Source of the DNA: an uncultured Bacilli bacterium
GTDB lineage: Bacteria; Bacillota_I; Bacilli_A; RF39; UBA660
NCBI GenBank assembly: GCA_944358565.1
Contig: CALVRK010000023.1
Coordinates: forward strand, 1-11,680
Reading direction: 5' to 3'
Length of the DNA stretch: 11,680 nt
In this document: positions 1-7,119 of the stretch, in pieces
How positions within the stretch are numbered: position 1 is the first letter of the stretch
Layout: each line of letters opens with the position of its first letter
Translations under genes and position numbers: made by a program
Notes under the pieces: generated by a model
The model's database searches: none
What the model was told of the DNA's origin: nothing
Seen by the model: the letters and a program-made list of their open reading frames with translations, nothing else

Positions 1-182
1 AAACTGACAATCCTTTGGAAATAGAAAAAAAACTAAATAAAAAATTTCAAAAAGAAGAATTATGTAAAAGACATCATCAACTAGTTTTATTTGGTAGATA
101 TCACTGTTTAGCTAGAAATCCAAAATGTGATGAATGTAAGTTAAAAGAAATATGTAAATATTATAAACACCTAAATAAGTAG
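1..182 (+). CDS. nth: Endonuclease III, C-terminal fragment (5' end outside window)
   Basis: This is the last 59 codons of a DNA glycosylase/AP lyase of base-excision repair, read in the frame starting at base 3 and ending with TAG at 180-182. The sequence shows four cysteines in the spacing C-x6-C-x2-C-x5-C (CLARNPKCDECKLKEIC), which is the [4Fe-4S] cluster signature at the C-terminus of the Nth/MutY family, preceded by a helix ending in LVLFGRYHC. The protein ends about seven residues after the last cysteine, as is usual for Nth. The helix-hairpin-helix and the catalytic Lys/Asp lie upstream of the window and cannot be checked. MutY shares the cluster but normally carries a further C-terminal domain, so Nth is favoured. 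The gene converges on ponA; as I recall, nth also lies next to ponA-recU in Bacillus subtilis, which supports the call. Confidence 0.9.
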   Translation, partial: TDNPLEIEKKLNKKFQKEELCKRHHQLVLFGRYHCLARNPKCDECKLKEICKYYKHLNK

Positions 183-190
183 GTGTTTTT
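165..190 (+). terminator. Intrinsic terminator of nth
   Basis: A 9-bp stem (AAACACCTA at 165-173 pairing with TAGGTGTTT at 180-188) with a 6-nt loop is followed by a T-run at 186-190. The nth stop codon (180-182) lies inside the 3' arm. Confidence 0.75.
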
Positions 191-196
191 AAGTGC

Positions 197-224
197 AAAA
201 AAGTGATAGCTATAAACTATCACT
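197..224 (-). terminator. Intrinsic terminator of the recU-ponA operon
   Basis: On the minus strand, AGTGATAG (224-217) pairs with CTATCACT (209-202) around a 7-nt loop and runs into five T's at 201-197. The ponA stop codon (222-220) sits in the 5' arm. Together with the nth hairpin it separates two convergent transcripts within about 60 bases. Confidence 0.75.
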
Positions 225-3200
225 CGCTAACTGTAATTGTTTTAGTTAAAGTTGTAACTGTTTCACCTTGATAAGTAACCTTATAACTAAATGTATAACT
301 ATCTGCTGTTTTACCAACAACCGTTTTCCAATTACTTATTGGTGTACCAGTAGAATCGGTAACTGTTAAAGTAATTTTAACATCACTACTGTTAGTAATA
401 TCTTTACTATCTAAAGTTACAGTTACAGGTTTAACAGGTTCAGAATGAATTGAGCCTACCTTTAATGTAATATTATCTTCACCATTTAAAGTGGCTTTAA
501 CATCGCTTGCAGACACACTCTCATAATCAACCTTCACCTCAACACCACTACTATCACTGCCAGAGAAAGCAGAATATCCAGTTTTAACAACAATAGTTGG
601 CGAATCTATATTTGGTAATTTAACGGTAGCAGAAGTATTACTAGTGGTTGTTAAAAGAGTTAAATCATTACCATTTTTATAATATATTTTATAAACTAAA
701 CTTCCTAAAACTTGATTATTATAATTCATTATATAAGATAAATAACTGTTTTGATCTTTTGATAAACCAAAGGCTTTTTTAACAAATGGTTGCCAATAAC
801 TTTTATTAAGCGCTTCAGGAGTACTTACTCCAGACCAAGATAATGTTGCACTATTACCAGAAACACTAGCCTTTAAGTTAGAAACGTTATTTAATGTATT
901 AAATCTAGCTGAAACCTCAGTAGGTTTAGTACTTTCTCTAAATAGTTCTGTTGTTTTAGCACTACTAGGAGTATTTTCACTAGGTAGTAGAGAAGTACCA
1001 GTATTTTTTTCAACTGTAACTTCAACTACCTCTCCAGGTTTTTCAAATTTAGCATCCGCATCAAAGAAGTTTTTAGCTACAGCATTAAATAATCTTGAAT
1101 TTTGGGCAGAACCAAATCGATTATAATGTTTACTAGAATTACTTGGATAACCGTACCATACAGCAATAGAATAATCAGGATTATATCCAGCAACCCATAA
1201 ATCGTTAACAGCATTATCAGGTAAATTTAATTTTTTCTGAGTTTCTTCATCATAATTACTTGTACCAGTTTTAGCGGCATAAGTTGCCCCATTAATATTA
1301 CTATAACGACCAAGTGCATTTTTAGCTGTATCTACAAGCATATCGGTTACCATATAAGCCGTAGCTTCACTCATCACTCTAGTTTTTTCTGGTTCGTATT
1401 CTTTGACTTCACCAGTTTCATCAAATTCTATTTTAGTAACAGTATGAGGCTCAATATAATATCCACCAGTAGCAAACGCTGAATAAGCCCCAGCAACAGA
1501 TAATGGATATTCACCATGATAGCCACCAATCGCATCAGCTTCATATAATTTGCCATTACTATCCATACCAGGATGTAAACCAATACTTGTTACAAAATCT
1601 TTTATTTTATTACTATCAACACTTTGGAAAGTTTTAACCGCAGGAACATTTCTTGATTCAACCAAAGCCTGTCTCATAGTAATAATACCTTTGTAATTAT
1701 TATCCCAGTTATTAACAGGAGTACCATCACTATAAGTATGTTTTGTATCGATAATAGGATGGTCTGTATTCCAATTATTGTATTCAATTGCTGGGCCATA
1801 GTCATAAAGTGGTTTAGCAGTTGAACCGATTTGTCTTACATTACCACCAGAACCAGTCGCAAAATCTTGCCATGTTTCACCATTTTGATTACGGCCATTA
1901 CTAATAGCTACAATGCCACCAGTTTCATTGTCTATAGCAACCACACCAGCTTGAACCACATCATTTTCCCATTTATAAGTTTTTCCTTCCATTATGTCAT
2001 TTAATTCATTTTGTTTTTCTTTATCCATTGTTGTATAAATTTTCATAGAATATTGATAAGGATTAAATCCTGTTTTATCTTCAACCTCTTCAGCCACCGC
2101 ATTTATAAAACCACGATATTGAAGATTGTCAGTTGTTGAACTATTACCTTTAATTACAATTTTATCAACGGTCATTTTTTTAGCTATTTCATATTCTTGA
2201 TCTGTAATATATCCGTGTCTTTTCATTAAACTTAATACAACTAATCGTCTTTCTTCTGTTCGTTCAGGATTAATATTAGGATCATATGATACTGGAGATT
2301 GGAATAAACCAGCAATCATCGCTGCTTCAGATATATTTAAATCTTTAGCTTCTTTATTAAAGTAAGTTTCAGCTGCTTGCTCAACACCATAAGCTCCACT
2401 ACCTAAATAATAAGAATTCGCATAAAACTCTAATATTTCTTCTTTAGAATAATTAGGTTCTATTTGGAACATTGATATATATATATCCGTAAACTTACGT
2501 TTAATACCATCCCATCCAGTGGCCACATCTGAAGTATATTGGTTTTTAGAAACCTGCATAGTAAGAGTAGACGCACCACCCGCATCTTGACCTAAAAGTT
2601 GACCAAATGATGCTTTCATAAAACGAGGTAAATCAAAACCATTGTGTTCAAAGAAACGTGAATCTTCAGTTGCTACAATCGCATTAATTAATTCTTCTGA
2701 TAAATCATCATACGAAATCTTTTGCCTCATTTCTGCTCCTAATTTCGCATATGTATCACCATTAACATCAACCAAAGTACTAGCTTCTTTAGAATATAAC
2801 TTATCAGGATCAAATTTTCCTGCTGTAACAGCAATATATATAAAGAAGACAATACCAAGAATAATACATAATAAGAAGAAAATCAAAAAGCCAAGTAATA
2901 TTTTTTTACCAAGTTTTTTCTTTCCTTTTTCTTTAGTTTTTTTACCTTTCTTAGCCATATTATCACTTCTTTCTTCTAAAGCTAAATTAATTTTTTCAGC
3001 TTCTTCATTTAAATCATTATCATCTTTATCAGAACTTTTAATAGTTCTTTTTGTATCTCTAGATTTAAGTTTATTTCTCCATTTTATAAAAGGAATAAAC
3101 CAAATCAAATTAACAGTAACAAAAACTAATAAACCGACTAAAAAATTAAATACTAAAATACCTATCAATAAAATAATAATTGATAAAACAAATACTAGTA

Positions 3201-3243
3201 AATTAAATGGATCCTTTTTAAAAAAAGCTTTCAATTCTTTCAT
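220..3243 (-). CDS. ponA: Class A penicillin-binding protein (PBP1A-like glycosyltransferase/transpeptidase)
   Basis: Bifunctional membrane enzyme that polymerises lipid II into glycan strands and crosslinks stem peptides; 1007 aa. Residues 11-54 form a hydrophobic hairpin, 55-112 a Lys-rich cytosolic segment, and 113-140 the usual anchor. The GT51 domain (about 150-345) has EDSRFFEH with Glu193, the motif GASTLTMQ (223-230) and RKFTD at 249-253, where the usual second catalytic Glu is Asp253. The transpeptidase domain (about 425-725) has STAK with Ser474, SRN (530-532) and KTG (658-660). After a Ser/Thr-rich linker (740-780) come a fibronectin-III-like region (785-907) and a final Ig-like beta domain (910-1007). 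The start has SD GGAGGT with 5-nt spacing and overlaps the recU stop as ATGA, so the pair is translationally coupled. Met96 (2958) is an alternative start with a weaker SD. The recU-ponA order is the Firmicutes norm. Confidence 0.96.
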   Translation of the reverse strand: MKELKAFFKKDPFNLLVFVLSIIILLIGILVFNFLVGLLVFVTVNLIWFIPFIKWRNKLKSRDTKRTIKSSDKDDNDLNEEAEKINLALEERSDNMAKKGKKTKEKGKKKLGKKILLGFLIFFLLCIILGIVFFIYIAVTAGKFDPDKLYSKEASTLVDVNGDTYAKLGAEMRQKISYDDLSEELINAIVATEDSRFFEHNGFDLPRFMKASFGQLLGQDAGGASTLTMQVSKNQYTSDVATGWDGIKRKFTDIYISMFQIEPNYSKEEILEFYANSYYLGSGAYGVEQAAETYFNKEAKDLNISEAAMIAGLFQSPVSYDPNINPERTEERRLVVLSLMKRHGYITDQEYEIAKKMTVDKIVIKGNSSTTDNLQYRGFINAVAEEVEDKTGFNPYQYSMKIYTTMDKEKQNELNDIMEGKTYKWENDVVQAGVVAIDNETGGIVAISNGRNQNGETWQDFATGSGGNVRQIGSTAKPLYDYGPAIEYNNWNTDHPIIDTKHTYSDGTPVNNWDNNYKGIITMRQALVESRNVPAVKTFQSVDSNKIKDFVTSIGLHPGMDSNGKLYEADAIGGYHGEYPLSVAGAYSAFATGGYYIEPHTVTKIEFDETGEVKEYEPEKTRVMSEATAYMVTDMLVDTAKNALGRYSNINGATYAAKTGTSNYDEETQKKLNLPDNAVNDLWVAGYNPDYSIAVWYGYPSNSSKHYNRFGSAQNSRLFNAVAKNFFDADAKFEKPGEVVEVTVEKNTGTSLLPSENTPSSAKTTELFRESTKPTEVSARFNTLNNVSNLKASVSGNSATLSWSGVSTPEALNKSYWQPFVKKAFGLSKDQNSYLSYIMNYNNQVLGSLVYKIYYKNGNDLTLLTTTSNTSATVKLPNIDSPTIVVKTGYSAFSGSDSSGVEVKVDYESVSASDVKATLNGEDNITLKVGSIHSEPVKPVTVTLDSKDITNSSDVKITLTVTDSTGTPISNWKTVVGKTADSYTFSYKVTYQGETVTTLTKTITVSE

Positions 3244-3812
3244 ACATTACCTCCAAAATATAATTTGTCTATAACATTTAAATAGTCTACTCGTGGATTG
3301 TATTTATCTTTAATTATATACCCATATTTTTCAAAATATGAAAGTGGTATTGATTTACGTGTGCTTTCATCTAAAAAATTACTTAATGTTTCAATCGGTA
3401 GTAAAAATGTTTTATTAATTACTGTAAATCTTACAATTAAAAATCCAATTCCACCATGCTTATATATTTTCTTTAAATGAATAATTTGGTGCGGGTGTAT
3501 ATTATTTAAAGGAAAAGATGTTTTTAATTTGGTTTCTTTTGCTTCAAAATCAATATATTTTCCTTTATATATACCATTGTAATCAGTCGTTGACGGAGTC
3601 CGAAAATAACCTTCCTTAATAACTGCATCTGCTCTTGATGGATAATTAACCTTCGAAATTGTAATTGGCGTTGGTTTTTTATATATAACTGCTATATCGT
3701 TTGCCAAATAATAATCATTACTAGCCTTTAAATCAGCCTCTAATGACATACCCCTATTCGCATACGTATTTATATTTCTAAAACTAGTTCTAGCCCCCAT
3801 AATTTTGTTCAT
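3240..3812 (-). CDS. recU: Holliday junction resolvase RecU
   Basis: Structure-specific endonuclease that cleaves Holliday junctions in recombination and chromosome segregation of Gram-positive bacteria; 190 aa, a usual size for the family. The order of motifs matches RecU: ANRGMSLEADL (18-28), KKPTPITISKVNYPSRADAV (45-64), STTDYNGIYKG (74-84) and YIDFEAKET (86-94). The nuclease-fold metal and catalytic residues are visible as Asp77, Glu90 and Lys92 (D-x12-E-x-K). The stalk around residues 54-75, which inserts into the junction, is present. About 20 residues precede the conserved core, as in the disordered B. subtilis N-terminus. Start: ATG at 3812 is the first; Met5 (3800) is a possible alternative, since the leader is extremely short. 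It is the first gene of the recU-ponA operon and overlaps ponA by 4 nt. Confidence 0.96.
   Translation of the reverse strand: MNKIMGARTSFRNINTYANRGMSLEADLKASNDYYLANDIAVIYKKPTPITISKVNYPSRADAVIKEGYFRTPSTTDYNGIYKGKYIDFEAKETKLKTSFPLNNIHPHQIIHLKKIYKHGGIGFLIVRFTVINKTFLLPIETLSNFLDESTRKSIPLSYFEKYGYIIKDKYNPRVDYLNVIDKLYFGGNV
3249..3254 (-). promoter_or_regulatory. Shine-Dalgarno of ponA inside recU
   Basis: GGAGGT, 5 nt before the ponA ATG, is read as Gly-Gly codons near the end of recU. It supports the long ponA start rather than Met96, and coupling through the 4-nt ATGA overlap. Confidence 0.8.
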
Positions 3813-3827
3813 AATAACACCAACCTA

Positions 3828-3856
3828 ATTATACTATAATTACAAAAATTTGCCAA
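3828..3856 (-). promoter_or_regulatory. SigA-type promoter of recU-ponA
   Basis: On the minus strand a -35 TTGGCA (3856-3851) is separated by exactly 17 nt from a perfect -10 TATAAT (3833-3828). Transcription would start near 3821, leaving a leader of only about 9 nt before the recU ATG. Confidence 0.8.
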
Positions 3857-3881
3857 CTTCATAATTAAAAATTAAGAAGTT
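3855..3881. repeat. Imperfect inverted repeat overlapping the recU -35 box
   Basis: Arms AACTTCATAATT (3855-3866) and AATTAAGAAGTT (3870-3881) are inverted repeats of 12 nt with one mismatch and a 3-nt spacer. The left arm overlaps the last two bases of the recU -35 hexamer. It has no T-run in either direction, so an operator is more likely than a terminator. The regulator is unknown. Confidence 0.5.
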
Positions 3882-3929
3882 CTAATTATAGCTAGTATTG
3901 TCGAATTTGTAGTTATTTAAAAAACAAAA

Positions 3930-3938
3930 TGTTATCAT
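3930..3938 (+). promoter_or_regulatory. Possible extended -10 promoter for the 30-aa ORF
   Basis: TGTTATCAT fits the extended -10 pattern TGnTATnAT and lies 17 nt before the ATG at 3956. No clear -35 is present (TTGTAG at 3907 gives a 20-nt spacer, too long). Confidence 0.35.
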
Positions 3939-3955
3939 AAAATAGGTGAGATAAT

Positions 3956-4048
3956 ATGGATAGAAATAAAATAAATGAAATATTTAAAGAAATGTTAGAT
4001 GATATCAAATATATTAAATTAAAAGCATTTATTCAAACAAAAAAATAA
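3956..4048 (+). CDS. Possible small protein, 30 aa
   Basis: A short reading frame, ATG to TAA, encoding 30 residues (MDRNKINEIFKEMLDDIK followed by YIKLKAFIQTKK). It has a well-placed ribosome site, AGGTGAG (3944-3950) with 5-nt spacing, and a possible extended -10 just upstream. The peptide is Lys-rich with no membrane segment; residues 4-26 could form one amphipathic helix (I6, I9, F10, M13, L14, I17, I20 spaced for a hydrophobic face). I recognise no family. It lies between the divergent recU promoter and the promoter of the CmpB-family gene, in the same direction as the latter. Short open frames arise by chance in AT-rich DNA, so the SD is the main support. Confidence 0.45.
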   Translation: MDRNKINEIFKEMLDDIKYIKLKAFIQTKK

Positions 4049-4059
4049 TATAAAAAGAA

Positions 4060-4088
4060 TTGCAATTTTAAATAATCCTGTGTAAAAT
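4060..4088 (+). promoter_or_regulatory. SigA-type promoter of the CmpB-family gene
   Basis: -35 TTGCAA (4060-4065), a 17-nt spacer, and -10 TAAAAT (4083-4088). The predicted start near 4095 gives a leader of about 17 nt containing the ribosome site. Confidence 0.65.
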
Positions 4089-4111
4089 TACTTAAAAAGG
4101 ATGTGTGTTTT

Positions 4112-4762
4112 ATGTTTAAAGCTTTTTATATTTTTATCATATATTCTATTTTAGGGTGGTTCATGGAAGTCATTATTGTTTCTACTAAAAAAAGAAAATT
4201 AACAAACCGTGGCTTTCTTATAGGCCCTTGGTGTCCAATCTATGGTTTTGGAGCTTTATTTATCACAGTATTATTGAAAAAATATTATGAAGACCCTTTG
4301 GTGTTATTTATTATGTCATTTTTACTTGGAAGTATATTAGAATATGTTACTAGCTATATAATGGAGAAAATATTTCATGCTAGATGGTGGGATTATAGTG
4401 ACCATAAGTTTAATGTAAATGGCCGAATAAGTTTAATAACCTCTTTAGGCTTTGGCTTTTTAGGCCTTATCTTAGTTTATGTTTTTAATCCATTTTTTCT
4501 AAAGATAGTTATGAATATACCATCAATAGTTTTTAATATTATCATGATCATTATTGGCCTTATTTTTATAACTGATATTGTCACATCCTTTAAAATTATT
4601 TATAACATCAGAAAAGAAAGCTATATAAATGTTAAAGATATTACTGAAATTACAACCGAAGAAGTAAAAAAAGCCCTTAAAGAAAAATCTATCTTTAATC
4701 GCCGGCTTTTAAATTCATTTCCTCATTTAAAACTGATATTCAGACAGAAAAAATCTAAATAA
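4112..4762 (+). CDS. CmpB-type putative ABC-transporter permease family (PF06541) membrane protein
   Basis: An integral membrane protein of 216 aa with about five hydrophobic segments (4-22, 41-57, 64-85, 105-127, 136-163) and a basic cytosolic tail (164-216). Family hallmarks are visible: GWFMEV (15-20), NRGFLIGPWCPIYGFG (32-47), EYVTSYIMEKIF (77-88) and RWWDYSDHKFNVNGRI (91-106). Pfam names the family a putative ABC transporter type IV, but no ATPase or substrate-binding gene is nearby, so a transport role is unproven. I chose the ATG at 4112 because AAGGATGTG (4097-4105), close to AGGAGGTG, lies 6 nt upstream; the in-frame GTG at 4103 falls inside that site and would add only three residues. 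It has its own promoter. No terminator separates it from the next gene, which nonetheless has its own -10. Confidence 0.82.
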   Translation: MFKAFYIFIIYSILGWFMEVIIVSTKKRKLTNRGFLIGPWCPIYGFGALFITVLLKKYYEDPLVLFIMSFLLGSILEYVTSYIMEKIFHARWWDYSDHKFNVNGRISLITSLGFGFLGLILVYVFNPFFLKIVMNIPSIVFNIIMIIIGLIFITDIVTSFKIIYNIRKESYINVKDITEITTEEVKKALKEKSIFNRRLLNSFPHLKLIFRQKKSK

Positions 4763-4799
4763 ACCATTTTGAGTTTAACTATAAAAATTTAAAAAGGTG

Positions 4800-4808
4800 T
4801 GCTATAAT
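4800..4808 (+). promoter_or_regulatory. Extended -10 promoter of the 396-aa gene
   Basis: TGCTATAAT is a perfect extended -10 (TGnTATAAT), 25 nt before the ATG at 4834. No good -35 at 16-18 nt is seen, as is common for extended -10 promoters. Confidence 0.6.
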
Positions 4809-4833
4809 AAAATTATAGTAGGAGGGGCTATTT

Positions 4834-6024
4834 ATGAATACAAAAACAAATGAAAGAAAAACATTAGACTTTTCATCCTTACCAAATGTAATTAGACTAA
4901 TGATTGAAGATGATTCTGATGCAGCAACAGTCATTGACCAGCTAATTGAATTTAAAGGAGAAAATAGTGCCTTAGCCACCTTGATTTTGTTAGATGATAT
5001 GAATATTAGAGGAACTCAATTATATACTTTATATAAAATATGTAATAAAAACATTGCATTTTTTTATGAAACTGTCATCAACATTAATAAGGATGATATT
5101 TTGCGGTTAAATAAAGCCTCAGCTCCACTATGTATTCATAAAGCTGTTTTTGAAGGTACTAGTGAAGACCGCATAAACCACCCAGATAAATATATTTTTA
5201 CTGATGACGAAAGAGAAAATTACATAAAGCAAAAAGAAAATAAAAAAAGTAATGCTGTGGAAAAAGATTTATACCCAACCATCACCATAGAAGAAGCTCT
5301 AAAAATAATTAAAAAAAGAGGTTTTATCTGTGGCTATCAAAAAGAATATATTGATGATAATCACATGAAAGAAGTGTATCGTATTTTTTATAATGACCAA
5401 GGAGATATTCTTTATACTAATTCGTTAGAAAATAAAAATATTTTTCTTTGGAAAGATTCAAAATTAAATATTATTCGGTCAAAAAATAGTAATAATATAA
5501 ACTATATAATTGAATTAAAAGATCATCCCTTTCAAACATATGATAACCTTTTAAAAAATAGTCATAGTAAAGTCAATGATGATGTTCATTTAATCCCCAT
5601 AATCAAATCAATTAAAGGCATAAAGTATACTGAAAAAAATCCTAATTATAGTTCACGTGTAACAGCTTTAATATATGATTTACTATCTTTCGAAAATATT
5701 TATAATGAATTAGATGATGGCCTTAAAAAAATATATAAACCATTATTAAATCAAGCTAGTGATATGGCATATGATGAAATTATCAATCATTTAAATGCCG
5801 ATGATGGAATCGAAATAGCTATTAATTTACAAAATATTTTAGGGTTTAATTTAAGCAAATCAAAACTACTAGCTGCTAAAGAACGTTTCTGTAAAGCTAG
5901 GGGACATCAAACCAATAATTCTAAAAAGAAATTTTTAAGTAGATTAGTTTCTGATGATCCATATACTAAAGATATGAATCATCGCATAATCGAAGTTTTA
6001 ACTAAAGATATTGAAAAAGTATAA
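4834..6024 (+). CDS. Uncharacterised cytosolic protein, 396 aa
   Basis: I do not recognise a family. The start is well supported by a strong ribosome site AGGAGGGG (4820-4827) and an extended -10 upstream. There is no signal peptide or membrane segment. The sequence reads as three parts: a helical N-terminal region (about 15-105, with the hydrophobic stretch SALATLILLDDMNIRGTQLY); a charged linker (106-148); a middle region (148-265) with alternating hydrophobic residues suggesting beta strands (EVYRIFYNDQGDILYTN); and a helical C-terminal region (272-396) ending in basic and acidic helices. Cysteines are few (70, 100, 166, 353) and form no metal-binding pattern, and no Walker, nuclease or helix-turn-helix motif stands out. 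It converges with the VanY-type pair and follows the CmpB-family gene on the same strand; neither neighbour implies a role. Confidence 0.85.
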   Translation: MNTKTNERKTLDFSSLPNVIRLMIEDDSDAATVIDQLIEFKGENSALATLILLDDMNIRGTQLYTLYKICNKNIAFFYETVININKDDILRLNKASAPLCIHKAVFEGTSEDRINHPDKYIFTDDERENYIKQKENKKSNAVEKDLYPTITIEEALKIIKKRGFICGYQKEYIDDNHMKEVYRIFYNDQGDILYTNSLENKNIFLWKDSKLNIIRSKNSNNINYIIELKDHPFQTYDNLLKNSHSKVNDDVHLIPIIKSIKGIKYTEKNPNYSSRVTALIYDLLSFENIYNELDDGLKKIYKPLLNQASDMAYDEIINHLNADDGIEIAINLQNILGFNLSKSKLLAAKERFCKARGHQTNNSKKKFLSRLVSDDPYTKDMNHRIIEVLTKDIEKV

Positions 6025-6047
6025 AAACACCTAACTAGGTGCTTTTT
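6023..6047. terminator. Bidirectional terminator between convergent genes
   Basis: CACCT (6028-6032) pairs with AGGTG (6037-6041) around AACT, extended past one mismatch by A/T pairs. T-runs flank both sides (6043-6047 on plus; 6027-6023 on minus), so it can end the 396-aa gene and the VanY pair. The stop codon of the minus-strand gene (6033-6031) is in the stem-loop. Confidence 0.7.
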
Positions 6048-7107
6048 CTATATAATAAGCGTAATATTCCTCTAAAGTAATATCATCTTCATAAATTACC
6101 TTCGCCGCCTCTATTCCGACATATCTGTAATGCCAAGACTCGTATTTATATCCTGTAATATCTTCTTTTCCTTTAGGAAATCTTAAAATAAATCCGTATT
6201 TATATGCATTATTTTTAAGCCAAATGGCTTCATCCGAGCCATCAAAACTATCACTTACATTGTTTAAATCCGCACATAACCCAGTTTGATGCTCAGAATA
6301 TCCAGGTCTAGCGGAATATTTATCAGCTGCCACTTGACCATCTCTTTTAATATAACCATTATATAAATTGACTTGATAATCATAACTTCTAAAAGCTGAT
6401 ACATTATAAATAGTAATATTTTCAAGACCAGCTGCATCCACCATTTTCATTAAAGCATCAGCCGCTTCTTTGCGCATTTTATTATTAGCTCCTCTATTAT
6501 ACTGTCCAGATAAAGTTACTAAATCATTTGGTGTATAATCTTCTTTTAAATGGTAAAATTTATTTACTAAAACTAAATTACCTACATTTAAATCACTATC
6601 ATAAATATTACTATAAAAACCTAAATCAGCTTTAGAATTAACCATAGATATAACTTTTTTACTATCAACGTTGTGGCTATTCCCATAATCTAAATAACGT
6701 GCCACATTATTATTTATATAATATTTTTCCTTAACTAAACTGGCCAGCAAACTAGAAGCAGGATAATCCATTAAATCATAACCGGAATTTACAATCGTAA
6801 TAATGTCATTAATATTTTCATCTTTATTTTTCACATAATATTCTATGTAATTTTCAAACAAACTTTCCTGGTAATCACTAGAAGATAATATACTAATTAA
6901 ACTTTTATCATAACCAAGATTTAATACTAAATCATAATCGTTATTAGAAACCATATTTAAAATTAAAGTCACTTCAGCATTTGAATAGCCATTTTGTTTA
7001 AGCTTATCTTCAATACTATCCTTTTTTTCATAATTAAAAAAGAAAAAGAGTGAAACACCTAAAAGACACAATAATATAACACCTATAATTATCCACATCT
7101 TCTTCAT
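6031..7107 (-). CDS. Membrane-anchored D-Ala-D-Ala carboxypeptidase, VanY/M15B family (second of pair)
   Basis: Zinc peptidase of the VanY family, predicted to remove the terminal D-Ala from peptidoglycan stem peptides outside the membrane. Numbering from the ATG at 7125, the catalytic domain (about 180-355) shows SEHQTGLCAD (277-286) with zinc ligands His279 and Asp286, and ESWH (329-332) with general base Glu329 and third ligand His332; SAFRSYDYQ (243-251) carries the conserved Arg246. Residues 11-30 are a membrane anchor with no lipobox. Residues 36-175 form a helical repeat-like domain absent from minimal VanY enzymes. I prefer the ATG at 7107 (358 aa), because AAGGGTGAG (7119-7111) precedes it and the ATG at 7125 has no SD. 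It lies 10 nt after its paralogue's stop and is probably cotranscribed with it. Confidence 0.9.
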   Translation of the reverse strand: MKKMWIIIGVILLCLLGVSLFFFFNYEKKDSIEDKLKQNGYSNAEVTLILNMVSNNDYDLVLNLGYDKSLISILSSSDYQESLFENYIEYYVKNKDENINDIITIVNSGYDLMDYPASSLLASLVKEKYYINNNVARYLDYGNSHNVDSKKVISMVNSKADLGFYSNIYDSDLNVGNLVLVNKFYHLKEDYTPNDLVTLSGQYNRGANNKMRKEAADALMKMVDAAGLENITIYNVSAFRSYDYQVNLYNGYIKRDGQVAADKYSARPGYSEHQTGLCADLNNVSDSFDGSDEAIWLKNNAYKYGFILRFPKGKEDITGYKYESWHYRYVGIEAAKVIYEDDITLEEYYAYYIEKAPS

Positions 7108-7110
7108 AAT

Positions 7111-7119
7111 CTCACCCTT
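7111..7119 (-). promoter_or_regulatory. Ribosome site deciding the start of the second VanY-type gene
   Basis: AAGGGTGAG on the minus strand, 3 nt before ATG 7107 (5 nt from its GGTG core), overlaps the upstream stop codon. The alternative ATG at 7125 has no purine-rich site. Confidence 0.6.

Noticed and set aside
2642..3274. Plus-strand reading frame of 210 codons opposite the 5' part of ponA
   Set aside because: It lies antisense to a confidently identified gene, is Ser/Lys/Ile-rich from the complement of the ponA membrane and Lys-rich segment, and has no recognisable domain.
4112..6024. CmpB-family gene plus 396-aa gene as a two-gene defence or toxin system
   Set aside because: Each has its own promoter, neither shows nuclease, NTPase or toxin motifs, and nothing else in the window points to defence.
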